Positions 9,516-19,000 of a stretch of DNA of 64,000 nucleotides are shown piece after piece. The stretch lies in contig BLLK01000025.1 of assembly GCA_021927905.1 (NCBI GenBank), forward strand, positions 310,001-374,000, read 5' to 3'. Position 1 is the stretch's first letter. Each line of letters opens with the position of its first letter. Origin of the DNA: Chaetoceros tenuissimus (lineage: Eukaryota; Bacillariophyta; Thalassiosirophyceae; Chaetocerotales; Chaetocerotaceae). Under the pieces are notes generated by a model, which worked only from the letters and a program-made list of their open reading frames with translations, ran no database searches and was not told where the DNA came from. The position numbers and the translations under genes are program-made.

Positions 9516-11783
9516 ATGACACAAGAGATGAATATATCTTATGATGATTCTATGTATACAAATGCAACTACCCATTTGATAGTCCCTGGGCTATTTGACA
9601 ACTTTCAGACTGCCGCAACTCTGATCCGTATGGCAAGACAAGATCTTCCATGGAAAGCATTACTTGGTGATGAAGGAGAAGCAATCGTATCTGACTTTTA
9701 CAGCTTGTTGCAAAAAGTTGAAGAGTCTCGAACATCTAGAGATGTATCAAGTGTCGTGAGTAAAAAGTTTATTATTGAAATTGAAGGTGTTGATGGATCT
9801 GGTAAAACAAGTCTAGTTCAAAATCTTGCGAAATCTCTCTATGGAGCAGCAGTTAAGACGCCATCATCGTCCCTTTCGGCTATTCGACCTCTTTGGGATC
9901 ATCGTGGAGGTATCCTCGCGAGAGCTTTTTATTTTATTACAAACTATATACTTGAATATGAGATACGATCTGGAATCATATCCGAGGATATCATTGTTAT
10001 TGATAGATGGTATGCGTCCACATTGGCATATACAGTTGCTTATCGACCTGATTTAGATACAGAAGTCAATTTGAGTCAATTGCCAAGTGAGGTATTTCAA
10101 TGGCCAAGTGATTTGCATCTCAAGCCGAATGTCATGCTTCTTTTGGATATAGATCCACAAGTGCGACAAGATCGAATAGAGAATCGAAAAAAGGAAGGCG
10201 GTGGAGCATCGCGCTTCAATCCATGGGATGATCGATTGGCCACAGTTCCTAATCTTGCAACAAATATCATGGATGCTTTCAAATCTGTAAAAGGTCCTAT
10301 ACGTACTCATGTTTTGAATGCCAATGGGACAAAGGTTCAAGTTCAGAAGGATGCCATGGATATTATACAAAAATATTATCAGCAAGATTTGAAACCTCAA
10401 GAGTTCTTTGAACATGACCCATTGAATTGGTTACGGAATGATGCTATGAAACTTGGATTATGTGATGAAGATGGACGTAGATGCCATCATGCTCTTTGGA
10501 ATTTGCAAGTTTCTTTTTCGACAGGCACTGCCACTCCACCTGTATTGAAAACAGTAGGACTAAATCATGTTGATTCAAATTGTATATATTATTGGAGCTC
10601 AAGCTCTTTACTCGATGATGAAAACTGTAACAATGGAGTGAGTAGTTCTATCTTGTGGTGCGCTGGAGATTATCCATTGGAATTCCAATGGAGGTCAGAA
10701 GGCTTCCTGACACGAGTTACAAAAGATGAGTGTTTACTCTATAGATTGAAGCCTCCAAACTCTTTGCGAAAACATATATCCGCATGTGAACAAAGTGTTG
10801 GTGCCGCTGAAAATGAATTGTTTCTCGGTCGAAGTACACGAAATGACTCCTACGATAATATAGTGAACAAGTCTGCCGAAATGAATGAAAGTGAATCATG
10901 TACAAACACATTATGGCGATTTTATCCTTCTCGGATTGAAGTTTTGAGAGGCGGTCCAAGTACACGTATCTCAACATATCCTCAACGATGGGAATGGATT
11001 TATAAAAGTGGGCAATGGCAGATGAGATCAATCTTACCATTTACTCCTACCACTGCCCTCACCTCCAATTGTGGAGAAGGAGTGATGAATACATGGAATT
11101 TGTCTAGTATGACGGTCGCAATCATGGGATCACATGCAGCGGGGAAATCTACCATAGGAAAACGTCTCTCGGCTCTATTAGGATGGGAATTTCATCAAGA
11201 ATTGGGAATGATTCTTAGGAATGAAAGTGAATTGGTTGCAAACGGTCATATGCATGGTAATGGTAGTGAGGCTTCAAACAAAGATGAATGGGATTCTTTA
11301 ATTTATCAGAAAGAATGTGAAAGAGATGTAGCCGCATCATCTTCAAAAACATGTAGAGTCGTGGAAACTTGGCACGGAGGAAATGCGTCGTGGTGTCATC
11401 TACGAAGGAATTACATGAAAGTAAAAGATTTCGAAACAGCATTTCTCCCGAAATATGTTGGTGCAATATCGAAACACGCTGAATTATCTTCTGTTGTTTT
11501 GGTCTTTCTAAAAATTAGCTCTAGTGATGTTATCCTTCATCGAAGAAAGCAGGATGCGACGGCAGTGAAAAGACTTCCTTTAGATGATGAAGTCAATGGT
11601 GTGAGCGATCTTTTTGAGTTGAATGATACATATATTTGCGAATCCATAGCGAAATTCACGAAAGTCCCACTTTTGATTGTTGATAATACTGAAAATGGCG
11701 AAGAAGCAATCCATAATACCTTGAAATCAATATTGGTATTTGTAAAGAATCATTCTCATGATCGAGTGAGATACTCTAGATAA
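9516..11783 (+). CDS. CMPK2-like: CMPK2-like UMP/CMP (thymidylate-kinase-fold) kinase fused to a second P-loop kinase-like domain
   Basis: A 755-residue intronless frame. After an 85-residue leader, a thymidylate-kinase-fold domain starts with the P-loop GVDGSGKTS at 91-99. It continues with ARAFYFITNYILEYEI, the DRWYAST motif, and VFQWPSDLHLKPNVMLLLDI followed by an Arg-rich lid. This order and wording match vertebrate CMPK2 as I remember it. CMPK2 phosphorylates CMP and UMP and is the usual neighbour of viperin. Residues about 300-520 form a region I do not recognise, containing repeated WRFYP/WEWIY/WQM aromatic segments. A second P-loop (GSHAAGKST, about 538-546) opens a C-terminal nucleotide-kinase-like domain of about 215 residues. 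The gene converges on viperin at 12973-11927. Inferred role: supply of CTP or processing of nucleotides for ddhCTP production. No targeting peptide is evident. Confidence 0.85.
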   Translation: MTQEMNISYDDSMYTNATTHLIVPGLFDNFQTAATLIRMARQDLPWKALLGDEGEAIVSDFYSLLQKVEESRTSRDVSSVVSKKFIIEIEGVDGSGKTSLVQNLAKSLYGAAVKTPSSSLSAIRPLWDHRGGILARAFYFITNYILEYEIRSGIISEDIIVIDRWYASTLAYTVAYRPDLDTEVNLSQLPSEVFQWPSDLHLKPNVMLLLDIDPQVRQDRIENRKKEGGGASRFNPWDDRLATVPNLATNIMDAFKSVKGPIRTHVLNANGTKVQVQKDAMDIIQKYYQQDLKPQEFFEHDPLNWLRNDAMKLGLCDEDGRRCHHALWNLQVSFSTGTATPPVLKTVGLNHVDSNCIYYWSSSSLLDDENCNNGVSSSILWCAGDYPLEFQWRSEGFLTRVTKDECLLYRLKPPNSLRKHISACEQSVGAAENELFLGRSTRNDSYDNIVNKSAEMNESESCTNTLWRFYPSRIEVLRGGPSTRISTYPQRWEWIYKSGQWQMRSILPFTPTTALTSNCGEGVMNTWNLSSMTVAIMGSHAAGKSTIGKRLSALLGWEFHQELGMILRNESELVANGHMHGNGSEASNKDEWDSLIYQKECERDVAASSSKTCRVVETWHGGNASWCHLRRNYMKVKDFETAFLPKYVGAISKHAELSSVVLVFLKISSSDVILHRRKQDATAVKRLPLDDEVNGVSDLFELNDTYICESIAKFTKVPLLIVDNTENGEEAIHNTLKSILVFVKNHSHDRVRYSR

Positions 11784-11926
11784 AAGATATGGAAAACATG
11801 TACAAACTAATTGCTTCCTATAGTTTACATTATATCAATTTTTCTAGTTTCCCACTTGGTAGAGTAACTCATTACTGCAAAGATACAACATGCGACTATT
11901 GCTATAATCCCCTCTATGCGTTCTAT

Positions 11927-12973
11927 CTATTTCTCCCTCTCCCATTCATACACTCCGCCACGCTTTTGAAACATATCGTGATCAAATCCAGCTTGGCTCA
12001 AAGCCTTTTCAACTCCAACCATTAGAATACTTTCCGAAGGTACTTTTCCACCTCGAGAGCAATCAAGGAATCTCAATTCTTCGTCTAGAAGTAAATAAGA
12101 GTTTTGCATCACGTCATTGCTTTCAGGAATGAGCATGCTTTGCCCCTCATGTCTTTTACAAAATGCATCAAACTGTTCTTTGGTCACTTTCAACTTGGTA
12201 GCATCGCGCAGGTCTCCTGGACGTCCTGAATTCTCTCCTTCTAGTATCAAAACTTGAAAAGCCTTCCAGCGATATGGATCCAACATTTCCACTTGAGCAT
12301 TCATATCCTCTTCCCAATTCAAACTACAAACAACAGTATTCATTTTGAAAAGAATACCATGTTTCTGACACATTTCTCTCACTTGCAAAACCCTATTCGC
12401 ATGATTATTATTAGCATCTCCACCTCTACCAATCAAAGCATTGGTATTGGGATCAAAACTATCTACACTGACACCTAATACATCTACAAATTTCCCATAG
12501 GTATCCATCCATTTTGGCGTAATCATGGATCCATTACTAATAATAGATACAGCCATATCTAATTCACAAGCGTGTCTACATAAATCTCCCAACAGGGTAG
12601 GATTCAAAAATGGTTCCCCGCCTGCAAAATTGATTTTTTGTGTTCCGCTTTCTTTCAAAAGCTTGAGACCATACTTTGCTTGTTCGAATTGGAACTTGTT
12701 TGTGTTGGTTTGTGTATGAAAGCAGAATTTACAGGAGTAGTTGCATTCACGTGAGATGAAATAGTTTACAGATTTGACAAGATTTGAAATGTCTTTGTTT
12801 TGGTCCTTTAGATACTCCTTCTGTTGTTGCTGCTCGTTGGAGAATGATACGTTGCATTTCGTAGTACTAGGAGTTTGTGCGAAGATGTAACTAGAACTGT
12901 GAAATGCATTTGTGGTAGTGCTCGAAAGAATCATCGAGAACAGAGCCGCAGACATTCGATATGGAAACTTCAT
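11927..12973 (-). CDS. RSAD2: Viperin (RSAD2-like radical SAM ddhCTP synthase), predicted plastid-targeted
   Basis: A 348-residue protein from the ATG at 12973. The radical-SAM cluster motif CNYSCKFC is at Cys77, Cys81 and Cys84. It is followed by KINFAGGEPFL, SIISNGS, SVDSFDP, ALIGRGG, the EEDM...RWKAFQVLILEGEN segment, ESNDVMQNSYLLLDE and KRGGVYEW, all in the order of animal viperin. Viperin converts CTP plus SAM to 3'-deoxy-3',4'-didehydro-CTP, a chain terminator of viral polymerases. The chosen start gives a hydrophobic signal peptide ending TTTNA|F, the diatom plastid bipartite motif with Phe at +1, followed by a Ser/Thr-rich transit-like stretch. An upstream in-frame ATG at 13051 would bury that signal. 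The animal amphipathic ER helix is absent, and the chain ends EREK instead of the Trp needed for the cytosolic Fe-S machinery. It converges with the CMPK2-like gene. Confidence 0.95.
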   Translation of the reverse strand: MKFPYRMSAALFSMILSSTTTNAFHSSSYIFAQTPSTTKCNVSFSNEQQQQKEYLKDQNKDISNLVKSVNYFISRECNYSCKFCFHTQTNTNKFQFEQAKYGLKLLKESGTQKINFAGGEPFLNPTLLGDLCRHACELDMAVSIISNGSMITPKWMDTYGKFVDVLGVSVDSFDPNTNALIGRGGDANNNHANRVLQVREMCQKHGILFKMNTVVCSLNWEEDMNAQVEMLDPYRWKAFQVLILEGENSGRPGDLRDATKLKVTKEQFDAFCKRHEGQSMLIPESNDVMQNSYLLLDEELRFLDCSRGGKVPSESILMVGVEKALSQAGFDHDMFQKRGGVYEWEREK

Positions 12974-13436
12974 TTTAGAAACTATGGGTACAATATTGGT
13001 GTGGAAATATAGATGAAGTAATCTAGGAACCGTAGCTAGGATTGCTTTCATGAAATGTAAATGAAGATGATAGAAGGTTCTCAGGTATGGAAGAAGAAAG
13101 AGAGTGAAATCAAAAAGATACGAAAAAGATATCTCGGACCAAGCGTGACGACGTACAGACCATTTATGTGGCTCGGACTTTTATCTTTATTTGGCTAGAA
13201 CATATGACGTTGACATGAATAGGTTATCAGATGACACGACATTGGTTCATTTTCTCTTTTCACTTGCTTTCACATGTTGTGTAATAATGCATAATGCAGC
13301 ATGCACAATACTCACTCCTCGATACTATCTTTCACTTACTGATTGCAAATATATCGGAAAATTTATTGACGATGCAAGTTATATTTAAATCTCTAGTTAG
13401 ATTGCATTGCTATTAGTTCACAGAAAGAATCTCATC
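12974..13436. promoter_or_regulatory. Divergent promoter region of viperin and the F-box-like gene
   Basis: 463 bp separate the viperin start from the plus-strand start at 13437. An in-frame upstream extension of viperin reaches 13051. I see no ISRE-like or otherwise named regulatory motif that I can defend. Confidence 0.4.
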
Positions 13437-14981
13437 ATGAGCGAGAAGAGACCAATTTCAAACGTAGATCAAACATTGACATGTAATGACAGCAACAAGA
13501 AAAAGGCACCCCGAGTTTATAAAGAAAATAGCTTACTGTGTATCAATGATGACATTTGGAAAGTTATACTATCTTTTTGTTTCGGTACCAAGTTGAGATT
13601 GGGGCAGTATCGTGGGAAGAAACCGCTGCATCTCAATGCTCGAGAATTTCTTTTCATGCAGATGCTACATGGCAAAACTTACAGTGTGACTCTTGATGAA
13701 GTGCTATGTAATGTGCCTTTTGTTTCAAAAGAATTTAAAGAAAAAGTCTGGGAATATATACATTCTAATACACTTGAACTCATAAATTTCGATCGCGACT
13801 TTTGGATTAAACCAATGAAAGCATTCGAGTTCAATATTTCTATGCAGCCCCTAAAGCTCGGCTATATTGACTTGTCATCACTACAGATTTCTGATGCAAG
13901 ACTTTTGAATGATGGTGATCTAAAACCTCCAAATGAGAGCATCTTGATTGCATCTGTGATTTTTTCATTATTCTCTTTTGATTTGTCAAAACTGAAAAAG
14001 ATTAAATTGCCAGATGCAACAAAGTTGCCGCCCATGATTGACAAATGTATTGCTGATTTATTAAGCAACGATGAAGTGGATATATATTCGAATGAAGTCT
14101 TGCAAAGTGATGCGAGAATGCCACAGTTACATCGTCATATTGAAGCAAATCCTCGGACTCAGTTGCGAACGAAAAGTCTAGAGTACATTGAGATTACATC
14201 CATGTCTTCTTTGTATCTTCCCATCTTGGAAGCTTTTACAGCAACTTGTAAACAGTTGAAAATTGTAATAGATACAGACAAATTGTATCTTTTACCAGAG
14301 ATTGAACGTCATATTTCAAACATGAAGGCATTGACAAAGCTTGATATACAGTTGAGTTCACCGATGAAGCAAAATGTACAAGTTCCAATTAAAATCATCA
14401 TCTCAACGTCTCTGAAAAGCTTATCGATATCATCACCATCGTCTATACATGAAAGCAGCAGCTTTTCATCACTTGAGAGATTGTCTTTAATCGCACCATT
14501 GGAACAATTTAATGCAAAAGCTACCTTGTCATCTTGCTTAAACAGCCTTCGCAGTTTAAAGATGAATTTATTACTACAATACGGCAATACGACATCCTCT
14601 ACACAAAATTCAATTTGCAAGAATCTTACTGATTTCATACGGTGCATGTCATCATTGGAAGAGCTTGATCTACGCGTGGAGACACGAGGAAGAGAGAATG
14701 TAAAATTGGATATTGAATCAAACACTTTGGAACAGATATCTCTTGCAGACGGAGGTGAAGATCGACTTTACTTGGAAAAATGTACTTGCCCTTCTCTCCG
14801 AGTTTTGACAACTGACTATGATCCCAATGAAGGTCAAATGACGATAGTCAAGCAGAAGAAACCATTTCAGAAAAATGAATTAAGTCCAAGATGGAATTAC
14901 TTTTCACCATCGGAAAGAGATTTTATAGGGCTGAGTATTCCTCAGAACTGTAGAATACAATTCTTGGTTCCATTTTGCTGA
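13437..14981 (+). CDS. F-box/LRR-like hypothetical protein
   Basis: About 514 residues from MSEKRP; ten codons lie upstream in frame, but the Met at 13437 has a better leader context. Residues near 38-55 (LCINDDIWKVILSFCFG) resemble an F-box-type N-terminal helix, and VPFVSKEFKEKVWEYIHSN continues the same theme. The rest is rich in Leu with irregular LRR-like spacing (LEYIEITSMSSLYLPIL, LKSLSISSPS, LERLSLIAPLEQ, LRSLKMNLLLQ, LEELDLRVETRG). F-box/LRR proteins usually recruit substrates to SCF ubiquitin ligases, but neither domain is canonical here and the function is inference. It is similar in layout to the gene at 44860-46263 and divergent from viperin. Confidence 0.65.
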   Translation: MSEKRPISNVDQTLTCNDSNKKKAPRVYKENSLLCINDDIWKVILSFCFGTKLRLGQYRGKKPLHLNAREFLFMQMLHGKTYSVTLDEVLCNVPFVSKEFKEKVWEYIHSNTLELINFDRDFWIKPMKAFEFNISMQPLKLGYIDLSSLQISDARLLNDGDLKPPNESILIASVIFSLFSFDLSKLKKIKLPDATKLPPMIDKCIADLLSNDEVDIYSNEVLQSDARMPQLHRHIEANPRTQLRTKSLEYIEITSMSSLYLPILEAFTATCKQLKIVIDTDKLYLLPEIERHISNMKALTKLDIQLSSPMKQNVQVPIKIIISTSLKSLSISSPSSIHESSSFSSLERLSLIAPLEQFNAKATLSSCLNSLRSLKMNLLLQYGNTTSSTQNSICKNLTDFIRCMSSLEELDLRVETRGRENVKLDIESNTLEQISLADGGEDRLYLEKCTCPSLRVLTTDYDPNEGQMTIVKQKKPFQKNELSPRWNYFSPSERDFIGLSIPQNCRIQFLVPFC

Positions 14982-16065
14982 ATTATCCAGCACACCTTGC
15001 TTCAGTTTTATAACATAAATTTTTATTATATCCTGGTTCTATTTTTGACTTATCACAAAAAGTACGTAGTAACAATACTAAATGATTAAAAGTTCATCTG
15101 TGAAATATGGTAATACAAAGTGTAATTTTGTAAATTCGACCGACTTTATCTTGAACAGGCAACATGAATATTCATCACAAGTAATACTTTTGCCTCAGTA
15201 ATCATCATCTTCCTCTCTTTGAGTATGGATGATTCAGCCGAACTTCCCTATGGAACGCTCAAATTACGCATTTAACCCGGCCTTCCCCTCATCCAAAATT
15301 ACCAATACTATCAGCCAATAGGAAGTGGCGATGAACCTGATTTCCCTGGACTTCCCTTCAGAAATATGGCATATTTTTTATTCTGCATGCGACAAATCAA
15401 TTTATACTTGTGTCGGAATCAAGACAATGCACTTGAAAGTACTACTTTTGAAGGAAGGTTGAGGGGAAGCCTACATATGTTGAACCTATTTTATTATGGA
15501 AAAAATACAATGTTGAAGCAATCAAGTGGTTTCTGACAGCAAGTTGATTGATCAAAGGGTCATAGCTAATATTTTTTGAATGACCCCTCGAGACGAGAAA
15601 GGAATGACCCGTAACCTTCCAGCCACGAATGAAAACATGAAAAGAGCGAGATAACCATGTTTACCCTCTGGATGCTTTCTTAATTCCACCGTTTCCTCGG
15701 ACGGAGATGTTCAGTATTTATTTATTTTGTAGTACTTCAGTCCTTTGGTTTGGATTCTATTTACAGTTCAATCATAGCTCCTCAAAAGATTGAGAGTTGG
15801 AGATTTTAGCGAGGCATAGCTGAGCAAACCTCGGAAAGAGTTATCAAATCTCGGTGAAATTTCATTGCTGACGTCATTCTTACCTCAAACATGATTACTC
15901 TAGGCCATTTGTAGCCAATGATATTTCAGTATTCAAGGCGCGCGGAAAAATCTGTCTTCTAGGCTTCCGAGATCCTTTTTGGCAGTCTCTATTTATGCAT
16001 TCCACCAGTGTTTCGACAAAGCAACATGTGTTGTGCTACATGCTAGACTGTGCCATAAATCCGAG
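14982..16065. other. Intergenic region, no gene seen
   Basis: About 1.08 kb separate two plus-strand genes. It is AT-rich, with a few C-rich patches near 15240-15360. I found no ORF with recognisable similarity, no tRNA-like fold and no terminal inverted repeat. It presumably holds the promoter of the DUF1800-DUF1501 gene. Confidence 0.5.
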
Positions 16066-19000
16066 ATGAAGTTTATTTCATCAACATTACTACTTCCACT
16101 TTTCCTTTTTGGAAAAGCATCAGCTGCACCAGCGATCTCATGTGGATCGGTTGTCTCTTCGAGTTTGACTCAAGTAGATGGTAAGGTGATTTCTTTGAAG
16201 TTTTGCAACTTTTTTTACTTGTTGGTTCATAAATGACTTTTATCCATTCTTTCATGCAAAATCTCTAATATTTTACTTCTACAAACCCTTCAGGATCTAG
16301 TACATCTGTAACAGTTGCACCTAGTGATTCAGACACTTTGTGTATGATGTTCCGTGTCACAGCGATTGGAGATGCTGACTTGAGCACACTCACTGCTGAT
16401 TCAAACCTTGCTGACTTTAACATGGTACCTGTTGCTCGCTCTTGGAATGGCAGTGCTTGGCAACGCATTGCTGGAGCATATTCTCAGGACCTTGAAGTGA
16501 CCCCTCAAGGCCAGGGATATAAACTCACTATTCCAGTTTTGCCTAATCTGCAACCTGGAGTATTTGTTTTGATGCCTTTCTCTCATAGCCTAGGTCCGAA
16601 AGAAACCGTTTCTCGTTTCTTTCATCAGACGACCTTCGGACCAACTCTTGAGTTGATTAATGATATGGTTACAAGTGGCACTTCTTTTGAAAACTGGGTT
16701 CAGACTCAGATGAATGCTGATCAAACTCCAATCACATCCCATCGTGAATACTTTCGTAGAAATGTAAATGGAGAGCTTGACCAAGATCAAGAGGGACTTC
16801 GTAGAAACCCTCAAACCTACAAAGTTCGTAATCCGTGTGATGCCGGTGCAAGATGGGTCAAATATGCATTTTCCATTGATGATCAGAATGCATACTTTAA
16901 CATCACAGCACAGGAAGATGGTACCTTTGACGTCTACCACTTGGGTGATAGATACCCTAATCCAAGATACATTGACTTTAGAACCAAAATGAATGCTTGG
17001 GCTGGAGAGGATGGTACTCCACTTGATCCTGGTATCTACACAATTAACAGAAGAGGTACAGATTCTGTGGGGGCAAGAGTGAGATTTTACAGCCTCGCGA
17101 CTGGAACAAGCCATTACATTTTGGGCGGAAATCCACAAGTGAACGTGCCACCTGGAACTCCTGGTGTGTCTTTCATTGACCTCCCTGCGGAGGCAGAATT
17201 CATTGATACTCCCATGAGACGCAAGGGATCAAGAACTTCTGAATTCTACGATGACACCATGTACTTGAACTATCCTATTTCAAATGTATTGTGTGATACT
17301 TTTGATCACAAGAACACCAAGAATGATTTTATTGGAGTATTAGGTGGAGGTTGTGTCGATGATTGTCAAGTGCGTTATGGAAGATATGTTGAATTGGATG
17401 AAAACACCATCGACAGTCCTGATCCAACTGGAGGCGGAGATGTTGAGGCCTGTGCTAATGTCCCAATGAATTTCCTTAATGCTGACTCCTGTAGAGTTGT
17501 GACAAATGCTTGTACAATTAGACCACCTTCGGAATGGAGAAACAGAGATCAATATAACTATCTTGATGAGACTGATGCTATTCTTGTGTGTGGTTCTGCA
17601 GGTGAAATTGCAAACAATCCAAGTGGGAGATCAGTGTTCGGTCTAGATGAGGCAAGTGAGTTGAAACGTGGTGGTGCTGCTGGGAGCCAGAAGCAATCCG
17701 CTTGGTACATGGTAGCGACTGAAGAAGCTACTTTGGACCAGCTGAGACAGAAAGTAGCTTGGGCATTGAGTCAAATCCTTGTCGTTTCCACCAATGCAAT
17801 TTCTGTTCCGGATCACTCTGAGATTTTCTTGAACTACTATGATATCTTTGTCAGGAATGCATTTGGAAACTATTTCGATATCTTAAAAGAAGTTAGTTAC
17901 AGTCCTATGATGGCAGAAATGCTTTCTTATTTGAATTCGCAAAGTTTACCATACGTCTTTAGAAATACCGGACTCCTATCTTTTCCTGATGAGAATTATG
18001 CAAGGTATGTGTCAAAAGTTTTTGAAAGTTGTGTAGAACTAATTGATACTGCAATGAAACTAACATCTTTTCCTTTGTGTCTCCTCAGAGAAATCATGCA
18101 ATTGTTCAGTATTGGAATCCACAAGCTTAATATTGATGGAACTCTTGACCTTGATGTGAATGGAGAGCCTCAGCTTACTTACGTTGACAACGACATTCAG
18201 AACTTTGCTAGAGCATGGACAGCTTTTGAGAGGCAAGGCAGAAGAGCGAACTATGAAAGTGAGTATTTGTTCATGACTCTACCTTATATTTTTATCATCA
18301 TTCTTCTAACAATGGCCCCCTATTGTGAAACCTAGACGAGGGAAGCAGTGTCAACAGATTGGATCCAATGAATATCTATGCACCTTACAGAGATTTCAGT
18401 CCAAAGTTTGGTCTTGATATCAATGGTGTCAGAGGATATATTGGAGATGGATACCCATTATGTGTTGATCTTCCTAATCAGCATTTCCTCAAGGCTGGTG
18501 CAACTTACCGTTTGCTCGGATCTTCCAGATGGTCAATGCTTCATACTATGGACGATGATTGGTTTAGAAGAAATTACTCGACTCTTGTATCTGAAACTTC
18601 TCCATTGGCAACTTTTCTCTGTAATGCTGATGCTAATGGCGATTGCAATTTTCTTCCTGTTGCTAGTTTAACTTCAGACCTTACATGTGCAGGCCCAGAG
18701 TGTGATGTAGACACTATCCGTATTGTAAAGGTCGCAAGTAATCCAGATATCTATTATGAATACTCCCGTGAAGCGTGTGTAGAAACAACCTTCTACAGTA
18801 ACTCTCGCAACATCCAATCTGCCAGTACTTCTTCATCCCTCAATAACAGAGCCATGTGTGCTAATGGTGATCTTCCTCTTGCTATGGAAGCATGTTGCAA
18901 TAGTGGTTCAACTGAAGGTATCACTTTTTGTCAACATTCTGTCGATAAGACAACCTTTGCTACTGCATCGGGTCGCTGTGGTACAGGAAATTATCAACAA

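Noticed and set aside
12974-13051. Extended viperin start at 13051
   Set aside because: It would place the signal peptide and Ala|Phe motif 26 residues inside the protein. The Met at 12973 gives a normal plastid presequence. It is kept as an alternative only.
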